From: Mesorhizobium sp. RMAD-H1
Lineage (GTDB): Bacteria; Pseudomonadota; Alphaproteobacteria; Rhizobiales; Rhizobiaceae
Assembly: GCF_014191375.1 (NCBI RefSeq)
Contig: NZ_JACHWN010000004.1
Coordinates: forward strand, 330,107 to 394,106
Length of the DNA: 64,000 nt
Direction of reading: 5' to 3'
Within the stretch, counting starts at the first letter, position 1, and every line of letters begins with the position of its first letter. The notes under the pieces are model-generated. The model saw nothing but the letters and a program-made list of their open reading frames with translations, was not told where the DNA came from and did not search any database. Of the stretch, positions 26,798-35,042 are shown piece by piece. The translations under genes were made by a program, and so were the position numbers.

Positions 26798-26824
26798 GGG
26801 GTATCTCCTCCGGTTGAAAGATGG

Positions 26825-27802
26825 TCAGTTCGGGTCGCCGGCCGCGATCAGCGCGATCTCGCCCGGCCAGTAGCGCTTGAGGGCGGAGGCCGCGCGCCAG
26901 GCGCGCAGCCCGCTGCGGCAGCACATCACCACCCGGCGGCCGTCGGGCGGGACGATGCTTTCCGCATGGAACTGGTCGACGCTGGCGCGAAGCGCGTCGG
27001 TGCGCAGCGATTGCGGCGCCTCGTCCGTTCCACGCAGCTCGACCAGAAGGTCATCGTCCCGAAGGGCGGCTGGCGCGATGAACGGGAAGGGGATGCGCCC
27101 CGGCTCCGGCGCATTGTCGAAGCGGAAGCTGCGGAACGAAAAGCGCTTGAGATCGACGGAGATCATATTGCCGAGCGGCGAGGGCTCCAGGCCGAGCAGG
27201 ACGGCCAGCGCCATCTGCGCCTGCAGCGCGCCGAACGTGCCGACGACGGGGCCGAGCACGCCGGCGGTCGCGCAGGTGGCGAGCGTCTTCGGCAGGTCGG
27301 GGAAGATCGCCCGCAGCGACGGCGCGCCGCCGCAGAAGCCGCCGACATAGCCGGTGAGCCCCAGGGCCGAGGCTGAGATCAGCGGCGTGCCGAGCGCATG
27401 GCAGGTGTCCGACAGGATATAGCTCGCGGCGAAGCTGTCGGCGCAGTCCATCGCGATATCCGCTTCGCCGACCAGCCTTTCCGCATTGGCGGGATCGAGC
27501 GCGGCGACGACGGGTGTGACCTCCGTTTCCGGGTTGAGATCGCGCAACGCATCGCGCGCCGCCAACGCCTTGGGCTGGCCAAGGCTTCTTTCGCCATAGA
27601 GCGGCTGGCGATGCAGATTGCCGCGATCGACGATATCAGGGTCGACGAGCGTGATCCGGCCGACGCCGGCTCCAACCAGATATTGCAGTGCCGGGCAGCC
27701 GAGACCGCCCGCGCCGACGACGAGCACATGCGCCTTTCTGAGCTTCTCCTGACCTTTCCCGCCGACTTCGGGCAGGATCTCCTGACGTGCGTAGCGGTTC
27801 AT
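26825..27802 (-). CDS. thiF: ThiS adenylyltransferase with C-terminal rhodanese-like tail
   Basis: An E1-like enzyme that adenylates the C-terminal glycine of ThiS so it can take up sulfur. The 325-residue protein shows the nucleotide motif VVGAGGLGCPALQYL, the Arg finger and Asp (DIVDRGNLHRQ, then MDCADSF), and the cross-over loop with TLATCATAGVLGPVVG. After about residue 235 a short rhodanese-like domain carries a Cys in VVMCCRSGLRAWRAA, possibly the sulfur-carrying residue. Two CxxC zinc pairs of MoeB are not obvious. It overlaps thiE by four bases. thiF/moeB ambiguity is resolved by operon context. Confidence 0.88.
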   Translation of the reverse strand: MNRYARQEILPEVGGKGQEKLRKAHVLVVGAGGLGCPALQYLVGAGVGRITLVDPDIVDRGNLHRQPLYGERSLGQPKALAARDALRDLNPETEVTPVVAALDPANAERLVGEADIAMDCADSFAASYILSDTCHALGTPLISASALGLTGYVGGFCGGAPSLRAIFPDLPKTLATCATAGVLGPVVGTFGALQAQMALAVLLGLEPSPLGNMISVDLKRFSFRSFRFDNAPEPGRIPFPFIAPAALRDDDLLVELRGTDEAPQSLRTDALRASVDQFHAESIVPPDGRRVVMCCRSGLRAWRAASALKRYWPGEIALIAAGDPN

Positions 27803-28407
27803 CTGCTATAGCCTCGCGTCGCTGCGACCCATTCCGTGACCCGTGCCTCCGGATCGGGATTGAGCGTGATGTCGGTCACGACGGAAACGATGTCTGCCCC
27901 GGCGGCGAAAGCGCCGGGCGCGCGCTCGACGGTCATCCCGCCGATCGCCACGAGCGGGATGTCACCGATCCGCGCCTTCCATGTCGTGAGCCGCTCCAAG
28001 CCCTGCTCGCCCCACTTCATCTTCTTGAGAATGGTCGGGTAGATCGGTCCGAGCGCGATATAGTCGGGCCTCACCGCCAGGGCGCGGTCGAGCTCCGCCT
28101 CGTCATGGCTCGAAACGCCGAGCTTCAGCCCGGCCTTGCGAATGGCTTCAAGATCGGCCTCGTCCAGATCCTCCTGGCCGAGATGGATGAAGTCGCAGCC
28201 TTCCTCGATGGCGAGCCGCCAGTAATCATTGACGATGAGCTGGCATTGGTGCCGCGCGCAGAGATCGCGGGCTCGGCGGATTTCCGCGCGTAAGCCGGCC
28301 TCGTCCTTGTCCTTGATGCGCAATTGCACCAGCCTGATGCCCAGCGGCAGAAGCCGCTCCAGCCAATCGGCGGAATCGAAAATCGGATAGAAGGGATCGA
28401 GCGCCAT
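27799..28407 (-). CDS. thiE: Thiamine-phosphate synthase
   Basis: ThiE joins HMP pyrophosphate and the thiazole phosphate to give thiamine monophosphate. The 202-residue TIM barrel has the substrate segments VQLRIKDKDE, LIVNDYWRLAIEEGCDFIHLGQEDL and the phosphate-binding LVAIGGMTVERAPGAFAAGAD. ATG 28407 is chosen; a TTG one codon earlier exists. The start shares one base with the thiG stop (TGATG), implying coupled translation. It is slightly shorter than the E. coli enzyme but typical for the rhizobial type. Confidence 0.93.
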   Translation of the reverse strand: MALDPFYPIFDSADWLERLLPLGIRLVQLRIKDKDEAGLRAEIRRARDLCARHQCQLIVNDYWRLAIEEGCDFIHLGQEDLDEADLEAIRKAGLKLGVSSHDEAELDRALAVRPDYIALGPIYPTILKKMKWGEQGLERLTTWKARIGDIPLVAIGGMTVERAPGAFAAGADIVSVVTDITLNPDPEARVTEWVAATRGYSR

Positions 28408-29171
28408 CAAAGGAATGCCTTTCCCATGACCGGTGTGGACGGGGCGGCCATGTCGCGCGCCTCGATCGGATCGGCTTCAAAGCCAAGGCGCCCGGCTTCG
28501 ATCGCCCTAGCGAAAGCTTCCGCCATCCTCACGGGATCGCCCGCCTTGGCGACCGCGGTGTTGAGGAGGATCGCGTCATAGCCAAGCTCCATCGCCTGCG
28601 CGGCATGGGAGGGCAGGCCGATGCCGGCATCGATCACCAGCGGAATATCGGGGAAATGCGCCCGAAGCGTCCGGAGCCCATAGGTATTGTTGAGCCCGCG
28701 GCCGGAGCCGATCGGCGCGCCCCACGGCATCAGCACCTTGCAGCCCGCCTCGATGAGCCGTTCGGCGACGATCAGATCTTCGGTCGTATAGGGAAAGACC
28801 TCGAAGCCTTCATCCGAGAGGATGCGGGCGGCCTCCACCAGTCCGAACACGTCCGGCTGCAGCGTATCCTGCTCGCCGATGACCTCCAGCTTGATCCAGG
28901 GCGTACCGAACACCTCGCGCGCCATATGCGCCGTGGTGACGGCCTCGCGCACCGAGTGGCAGCCCGCGGTGTTGGGCAGAACCCGAACGCCTAGTCCTTT
29001 GATCAGCGCCCAGAAATCCTGCCCGCCGCGCCCGGATTCGCGCCTGAGGGATACGGTGACGATCCCCGTGCCGGAAGCGCGCACCGCATCGGCGAGGATG
29101 GCGGGCGAAGGGTATTGCGCCGTGCCGAGCAAAAGCCTGCTCGCAACGGGCGTGCCGTAGATTTCCAGCAT
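28407..29171 (-). CDS. thiG: Thiazole synthase
   Basis: ThiG builds the thiazole phosphate from deoxyxylulose phosphate, dehydroglycine and ThiS thiocarboxylate. The 254-residue TIM barrel includes [16 protein letters not shown], the Schiff-base lysine in [17 protein letters not shown], and the phosphate loops [15 protein letters not shown] and [13 protein letters not shown]. All landmarks are intact. It starts 1 base after the thiS stop and overlaps thiE by one base. In this operon dehydroglycine would come from ThiO. Confidence 0.96.
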   Translation of the reverse strand: MLEIYGTPVASRLLLGTAQYPSPAILADAVRASGTGIVTVSLRRESGRGGQDFWALIKGLGVRVLPNTAGCHSVREAVTTAHMAREVFGTPWIKLEVIGEQDTLQPDVFGLVEAARILSDEGFEVFPYTTEDLIVAERLIEAGCKVLMPWGAPIGSGRGLNNTYGLRTLRAHFPDIPLVIDAGIGLPSHAAQAMELGYDAILLNTAVAKAGDPVRMAEAFARAIEAGRLGFEADPIEARDMAAPSTPVMGKAFL

Positions 29172-29172
29172 G

Positions 29173-29370
29173 TCAGCCTCCCTGCATGGGCGCGAGAATT
29201 TCCACCTGGTCGCCGTCGGCGAGCCGGGTATCGGCCCGCTCCGCGGCGCTTACGAACGTGCCGTTGACGGCGGTCGCGACCACCGCATCGGCGAAATCGA
29301 GTTCGGCGAGAACCGCGTCCAGCGTGGCGGCATCGGTCTCATGCGGATTGCCGTTCAGGATAATTTTCAT
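29173..29370 (-). CDS. thiS: Sulfur carrier protein ThiS
   Basis: A 65-residue ubiquitin-fold protein ending in the required Gly-Gly (EILAPMQGG). The terminal glycine is adenylated by ThiF and then converted to the thiocarboxylate that feeds ThiG. The N-terminus [12 protein letters not shown] forms the first beta hairpin. Its ATG at 29370 lies 32 bases inside the end of thiO, and the stop is one base before thiG, so expression is tightly coupled. Confidence 0.94.
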   Translation of the reverse strand: MKIILNGNPHETDAATLDAVLAELDFADAVVATAVNGTFVSAAERADTRLADGDQVEILAPMQGG

Positions 29371-30349
29371 CCATCAGCTCCGGTGTGTTGGTGGGGTCGG
29401 TGACGGCCTCGACGGCCATGCGGGCGAGCACGGGGGCCAGCAGGAAGCCGTGGCGGTAGAGCCCGTTGACATAGAGGGTTTGGCCGCGCCTGCGGATGCG
29501 CGGCAGATTGTCGGGAAAGGCCGGGCGGGCATCGACGCCCGTTTCCAGGATTTCGGCTTCCGCGAAAGCCGGATCGAGCGCGAAGGCCGCGCCCAGCAGT
29601 TCCAGCGCCGAGCGCACGGAGATGCGGCCGCCCGCATTGCTCTCGATCATCGTCGCGCCGACCATGTAGATGCCGTCCCCACGCGGCACGATGTAGAGCG
29701 GAATGCGCGGATGGAGCAGGCGCACCGGGCGGTGGAGGTTAACTTCTTGCGAGCGGATGATAAGCATCTCGCCCTTGACGCCGCGCAGGTCGGCGAGCGC
29801 GTCCCTTGCTGCAAGGCCGCGGCAATCGACGATGAGATCGCTCTCGATGCCGGCAGCATCCCGGTCCGTGCCGAGTTGCAGGCGCACGCCGCGCCGGCGG
29901 AGCTTTTCAGCGAGCTCACCCAGCGCCTTGCGTGGATCGAGATGGCCCTCGCCGGGGAAGAAGAGCCCCTGCCGGAACCGGCCTGCCAGATCCGGTTCGA
30001 GCGTTTTGATCCGCTCCGCATCCACGGTTTCATAGGCGCTGGTGCGGCGGGAAAAGCGCCTAAGCTCGGAGGCGTCGCGCGTGTGGGAAAGGACGAGCGT
30101 GCCCTGCCGCTCGACGCAATTGGTGTGGCGCTCCCACCAGTCGATCGCCTGCTGGCCGAGCCGCACCACCGGCTCCTCGGCGCTCTCGCCCTCGCACCAT
30201 GGTGCCAGCATGCCGCCCGCATACCAGGAGCAGCTGTCGTCGCCGATGCGTTCGCTGCGCGCGACGACCGTGACGTCGAAGCCCCGTTCGGAAAATTCCG
30301 TGGCGCATGTCAGCCCCGCCACGCCCGCGCCGATGATGGTGATGCGCAT
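29339..30349 (-). CDS. thiO: Glycine oxidase ThiO
   Basis: A 336-residue FAD enzyme that oxidises glycine to dehydroglycine for thiazole synthesis in aerobes. It opens with the dinucleotide fold MRITIIGAGVAGLTCATEF and holds CSWYAGGMLAPWCEGES, where ThiO proteins bind flavin. LIVDCRGLAARDAL is another landmark, and YVNGLYRHGFLLAPVLA near the C-terminus is typical. ATG 30349 is chosen; the reading frame extends upstream to 30550, but that part overlaps thiD out of frame. It starts 4 bases after the thiD stop and overlaps thiS by 32 bases. Confidence 0.94.
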   Translation of the reverse strand: MRITIIGAGVAGLTCATEFSERGFDVTVVARSERIGDDSCSWYAGGMLAPWCEGESAEEPVVRLGQQAIDWWERHTNCVERQGTLVLSHTRDASELRRFSRRTSAYETVDAERIKTLEPDLAGRFRQGLFFPGEGHLDPRKALGELAEKLRRRGVRLQLGTDRDAAGIESDLIVDCRGLAARDALADLRGVKGEMLIIRSQEVNLHRPVRLLHPRIPLYIVPRGDGIYMVGATMIESNAGGRISVRSALELLGAAFALDPAFAEAEILETGVDARPAFPDNLPRIRRRGQTLYVNGLYRHGFLLAPVLARMAVEAVTDPTNTPELMDENYPERQSA

Positions 30350-30353
30350 GGCT

Positions 30354-31196
<843 letters not shown>

Positions 31197-31201
31197 GGCG
31201 T

Positions 31202-31218
31202 TTCCGTTCCGAACGGAA
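31202..31218 (-). promoter_or_regulatory. Sequestering hairpin at the thiD ribosome-binding site
   Basis: On the minus strand TTCCGTT (31218-31212) and AACGGAA (31208-31202) form a 7-base stem on a CGG loop, ending 5 bases before the thiD ATG. The right arm carries the only GGAA that can serve as ribosome-binding site. The left arm can instead pair with the GAACGGA in the 3' strand of riboswitch helix P1 (31301-31295). It is a plausible translational expression platform. Confidence 0.6.
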
Positions 31219-31257
31219 CTTGGGAAACGCTTGGGACCAGGATGGAATGAGACTTCC

Positions 31258-31275
31258 AAAAGGGGAATGATCCCC
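31258..31275 (-). terminator. Possible terminator hairpin in the thiD leader
   Basis: On the minus strand GGGGA (31275-31271) and TCCCC (31266-31262) pair over a 4-base loop and are followed by four T (31261-31258). The stem is short, so termination strength is doubtful. It may add transcriptional control to the riboswitch. Confidence 0.4.
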
Positions 31276-31294
31276 GGTCCGCGACGTGCCAAAC

Positions 31295-31380
31295 TCCGTT
31301 CCCTACGCAGGTATTACCCTGGATCAGGTTCAATGGGTTGGTACGTTAAGCACCTCTCAGCCTTTCGGCACCCCAACGAA
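31295..31380 (-). promoter_or_regulatory. TPP riboswitch (THI element)
   Basis: The minus strand carries the conserved THI-box blocks in order: GGGGTGCC (31374-31367), GCTGAGAGGTG (31361-31351), GAACCTGATCC (31331-31321), then GGGTAATACCTGCGTAGGGA (31319-31300). Helix P1 is closed by TTCGTT (31380-31375) with AACGGA (31300-31295). The aptamer binds thiamine pyrophosphate and represses downstream genes when it is abundant. It lies about 100 bases before thiD, the first gene of the operon. Confidence 0.96.
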
Positions 31381-31631
31381 TTTTGCTGGCTTTGAGATAG
31401 GCCCAAAATGGGAGGAGGTCAAGCCGGCCAGGAATAATGGCGCCATGGCGGCAATCCGGATTACCGCGGCGGTGATCGGAATTGCGGGCGAGCAAAGATG
31501 AACGAAATCAAGGCATAGCATTATTTATTTAGAAATTTATGCTTTGTTTCGCTGGGGTTTCATGGGACGCATGACGAAGGGGACGATCGGATGCGCTATG
31601 CAGCAATGGGAACATATAAGGACAGAACCAT

Positions 31632-33731
31632 ATGACGGATTCTGAATCCCTTGCGTGCGGCGAGCCGGTCGACGCAGCGGAAACCGACGAGGATTTCCGC
31701 GTCCTTTTTACCACCCATCCCACGCCCATGTGGGTTTATGATCCGCAAACCCTGCAGTTTCTCATCATCAATCAGGCTGCCGTCCAGCTCTATGGCTATG
31801 ACCGCGAGCAGTTCCGGCAGCTGACCGTCCTCGATATCCGCCCTCCGGCCGAGCGCGAGCGCATGCTGGAGGCGATCAGGGAAAAATCGGATCTCGACCG
31901 GCCGCAGCGCTGGCAGCATCTTAAGGCCGATGGCGAGATCATCGATGTCTTGACCTATGGCCGGCAGGTGCGCTTCAGGGGTCGCGATGCCGTTCTCGCC
32001 ATCGTGCAGGACCGCACCGAGGTCAGTGAGGCCTACAGGCAGGTGCATCACACCCGCTCCCTTCTCGACAATCTGGTGAGCAATCTGCCCCTCGGCGTTT
32101 TCGTCAAGGATATGGAGGATGACGGGCGCTACGTGCTTTTCAACGAGGCGGCCGGCGAGATCAGCGGCCGCACGCCGGCTGAAGTGCTTGGCAGGACGAC
32201 CGGCACCATATTTCCGCGCCGCGAGGCGATCCGCCTCAACCGGCAGGACCAGGTGGCCATGCGTCGCAGCGAGGTGCTCTCGCTGGAGCAGAAAATCGTG
32301 CGGCCCGATGGCCAGACGCGCATCATCCGCACCATAAAGCGTCGCATCCCCGCCAATGATGGCGCGCGCCCGCGCTATCTCATCGGCCTTTCGGAGGATG
32401 TGACGGAAAAGCGGGAAATCCTGTCGCGCATCGAACATGTCGCCATGCATGACGCGCTCACCGGCCTGCCCAACCGCGCCTATTTCACCAGCCATGTCGG
32501 AAAGCTCCTGAAAAAGGAGCACGAGGCGGAGCCCTTCGCCCTGCTTTATCTCGACGTTGACCATTTCAAGCAGGTCAATGACAGCATCGGTCATCCGGCC
32601 GGGGATCGGCTGTTGCGGGAAGTGGCCGCGCGGCTGAGCAAGCTGATCTCGCCCGATGATTTCATCGCCCGCATCGACGGCGACGAATTCGCTCTCGTCT
32701 TCATGGATGGCGATGTCACGGAAATCAGCATCTTTGCCGAAAAGCTGATGGCTGCCTTCGCCGAGCCCTTCCGTCTCGACGACAATGAGGAATATGTCTG
32801 CTGCAGCATCGGCATAGCGCTGGCGCCGAAACATGGCGACGAAGTCGATCTTTTACTGCGCAATGCCGATCTGGCGCTCCATACCGCCAAGGCCGACGGC
32901 CGCTCGACCTTCCGCTTCTACGAGCATTCCATGCGGCTGGCGGCGGAAAAGCGCCACATCATGACGCTTGAGCTGCGGCAGGCGCTGAACGAAGGCCAGT
33001 TCGAGCTTTATTACCAGCCGATCTTCACGCTCGCCGACGACAGCATTTCGGGCTTCGAGGCGCTCATCCGCTGGCGGCATCCGCAGCGCGGCATGATCTC
33101 GCCTGCCGAATTCATTCCCGTGGCGGAAGAGACGGGGCTGATTGCGGGAATCGGCGAGTGGGTGCTTCGGGAGGCCTGCATGACGGCGGCGCGCTGGCCC
33201 AAATCAGTCAAGATCTCCGTCAATCTCTCGCCGGTGCAGTTCGGCCAGGCCGGCTTGCTCGACAGCGTGATGACCGCGCTTGAGGAGGCCGGTCTCGAGC
33301 CGCACCGCCTGGAGCTGGAGATCACGGAATCTGTCTTCCTCTCCAACAGCCGGCAGAACATCCAGCTGCTTTACGGCCTGCGCGAGCTCGGCGTGCGCAT
33401 CGCCATGGATGATTTCGGCACGGGTTATTCCTCGCTCTCCTATCTGCGCTCCTTTCCCTTCGACAAGATCAAGATCGACCGCAGCTTCGTCTCCGGCATC
33501 GAGGTGGATACCCGCAACCTGGCCATCATCCAGGCGGTCGCGGTTCTGGGCGCCGGCTTCAACATCACCACCACGGCGGAAGGCGTGGAAACGGCACAGC
33601 AGTTGCACCGGCTGAAGAACGAGCAGTTCGGCGAGGTGCAGGGCTTTCTCACCGGCAGGCCGATGCCGGCCAGCGAGGTCGAGACATTCATTTCCGAAAA
33701 GGGAAGAGTGTTTCTCTCCGCCAGGGATTGA
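31632..33731 (+). CDS. PAS-PAS-GGDEF-EAL cyclic-di-GMP signalling protein
   Basis: A 699-residue cytosolic protein with no membrane segment. PAS 1 spans about residues 22-125 (MWVYDPQTLQFLIINQAAVQLYG-like start), PAS 2 about 140-262, GGDEF about 275-435 and EAL about 445-690. The cyclase motif reads DGDEF rather than GGDEF, with DHFKQVNDSIGHPAGDRLL intact, so cyclase activity is possible but uncertain. The phosphodiesterase looks complete: EALIRW, NLSPVQF, ELEITES, DDFGTGYSS, KIDRSF and AEGVET. The likely net output is cyclic-di-GMP breakdown gated by a PAS ligand. ATG 31632 follows AAGGAC. Monocistronic. Confidence 0.92.
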   Translation: MTDSESLACGEPVDAAETDEDFRVLFTTHPTPMWVYDPQTLQFLIINQAAVQLYGYDREQFRQLTVLDIRPPAERERMLEAIREKSDLDRPQRWQHLKADGEIIDVLTYGRQVRFRGRDAVLAIVQDRTEVSEAYRQVHHTRSLLDNLVSNLPLGVFVKDMEDDGRYVLFNEAAGEISGRTPAEVLGRTTGTIFPRREAIRLNRQDQVAMRRSEVLSLEQKIVRPDGQTRIIRTIKRRIPANDGARPRYLIGLSEDVTEKREILSRIEHVAMHDALTGLPNRAYFTSHVGKLLKKEHEAEPFALLYLDVDHFKQVNDSIGHPAGDRLLREVAARLSKLISPDDFIARIDGDEFALVFMDGDVTEISIFAEKLMAAFAEPFRLDDNEEYVCCSIGIALAPKHGDEVDLLLRNADLALHTAKADGRSTFRFYEHSMRLAAEKRHIMTLELRQALNEGQFELYYQPIFTLADDSISGFEALIRWRHPQRGMISPAEFIPVAEETGLIAGIGEWVLREACMTAARWPKSVKISVNLSPVQFGQAGLLDSVMTALEEAGLEPHRLELEITESVFLSNSRQNIQLLYGLRELGVRIAMDDFGTGYSSLSYLRSFPFDKIKIDRSFVSGIEVDTRNLAIIQAVAVLGAGFNITTTAEGVETAQQLHRLKNEQFGEVQGFLTGRPMPASEVETFISEKGRVFLSARD

Positions 33732-33829
33732 ACGCAGCCTTATCCTCTGCGATGACAAGGCGCGATTTGGGCCGGCGTTGCGGCTCGAATTGAGGAGGAT
33801 TCAATCATGGCATTCGAGGAGCGCTGCCA

Positions 33830-34987
33830 GTGACCATATCGGCGGAAACATTCGAAAACGGAACCTTTGTCGGGCGTGTCTGGCGGCCGGACGTTGAGGG
33901 ACCAGCGCTCGTCGTGCTGCGCGGCGGCGTGCTTTACGACATCACCTCCAGGGGGGCGCCGACCATGCGCGACCTCCTCGAGCAGGACGACCCGGCGGCG
34001 TTCGCCCGCGCAGCGAAAGGCGAGGCGCTCCTGTCTCTCGATCAGCTTGCGGAGCAGTCGGTCGAGGCGGCTGGCGATCTGACGCAAATCCATTTCCTGG
34101 CGCCCTGCGACCTGCAGGCGGTCAAGGCCTGCGGGGTCACCTTCGCCCGTTCGATGATCGAGCGCGTGATCGAGGAAAAGGCCGCCGGCAATCCGGCGCT
34201 GGCGCTGAAGATCCGCGAGCGCGTGACGGCGATCATCGGCGATAGCCTGCGCAATTTGAAGGCCGGCTCGCCTGAGGCGGCCAGGGTCAAGGCCGCGCTG
34301 ATCGAGGAAAATGTCTGGTCGCAATATCTGGAGGTCGGCATCGGGCCGGATGCGGAGGTGTTCTCCAAGGCGCAGGTCCTCTCCGCCGTCGGCTGGGGCG
34401 CTTCGGTCGGCCTGCACCCGATCTCGAACTGGAACAATCCCGAGCCGGAGATCGTCCTGGCGGTCGACAGCACGGGCAGGGTGAAGGGCGCCACGCTCGG
34501 CAACGACGTCAATCTGCGCGATGTCGAGGGGCGTTCGGCGCTGCTGCTCGGCAAGGCGAAGGACAACAACGCCTCCGCCGCCATCGGCCCATTCATCCGC
34601 CTCTTCGACGAGACCTATTCGATTGACGATGTCCGCAATGCCGATCTCGATTTGATGATCGAGGGCGAGGACGGCTTCGTGCTCAAGGGGCACAGCACCA
34701 TGAAGGAGATCAGCCGCGACCCGCTCGATCTCGTCTCGCAGACCATCGGCGCCCATCATCAATATCCCGATGGATTCATGCTTTTCATGGGCACGCTGTT
34801 CGCACCGGTCGAGGACCGCGACGTTCCGGGGGAAGGCTTCATGCACAAGATGGGCGATGTCGTTACCATCTCCAATCCGGAGCTCGGCAGCCTGACCAAC
34901 ACGGTGCGGCTTTCCACCCAATGCCCGCCATGGACCTTCGGCACGGCCGCCCTGATGCGCAACCTTGTCGCGCGCGGGCTTTTGTAA
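33830..34987 (+). CDS. FAH-superfamily 2-keto-3-deoxypentonate dehydratase (XylX-like)
   Basis: A 385-residue cytosolic enzyme of the fumarylacetoacetate hydrolase superfamily. The whole sequence, and especially GNDVNLRDVEGRSALLLGKA, KDNNASAAIGPF and the C-terminal PWTFGTAALMRNLVARGLL, recalls Caulobacter XylX. That enzyme dehydrates 2-keto-3-deoxy-D-xylonate to ketoglutarate semialdehyde. Metal ligands should be the acidic residues in NPEPEIVLAVDS and the GNDV block. It has no sugar dehydrogenase beside it; a matching aldehyde dehydrogenase lies 10 kb away across the thiamine operon. The exact pentose or uronate substrate is not settled. Confidence 0.82.
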   Translation: MTISAETFENGTFVGRVWRPDVEGPALVVLRGGVLYDITSRGAPTMRDLLEQDDPAAFARAAKGEALLSLDQLAEQSVEAAGDLTQIHFLAPCDLQAVKACGVTFARSMIERVIEEKAAGNPALALKIRERVTAIIGDSLRNLKAGSPEAARVKAALIEENVWSQYLEVGIGPDAEVFSKAQVLSAVGWGASVGLHPISNWNNPEPEIVLAVDSTGRVKGATLGNDVNLRDVEGRSALLLGKAKDNNASAAIGPFIRLFDETYSIDDVRNADLDLMIEGEDGFVLKGHSTMKEISRDPLDLVSQTIGAHHQYPDGFMLFMGTLFAPVEDRDVPGEGFMHKMGDVVTISNPELGSLTNTVRLSTQCPPWTFGTAALMRNLVARGLL

Positions 34988-35009
34988 GCGAAGCTTTTTC
35001 TGGAGCTGG

Positions 35010-35039
35010 AAGCCCCGGAGGGATTGTCCTCCGGGGCTT
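35010..35039. terminator. Bidirectional intrinsic terminator
   Basis: A perfect 12-base stem, AAGCCCCGGAGG (35010-35021) with CCTCCGGGGCTT (35028-35039), over a 6-base loop. It lies between the convergent XylX-like and glucose dehydrogenase genes and is followed by GTTTC on the plus strand. Confidence 0.85.
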
Positions 35040-35042
35040 GTT

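Noticed and set aside
25694..27376. 560-codon plus-strand frame across tenA, thiY and thiF
   Set aside because: It runs antisense to three well-identified thiamine genes and shows only low-complexity Arg-rich translation.
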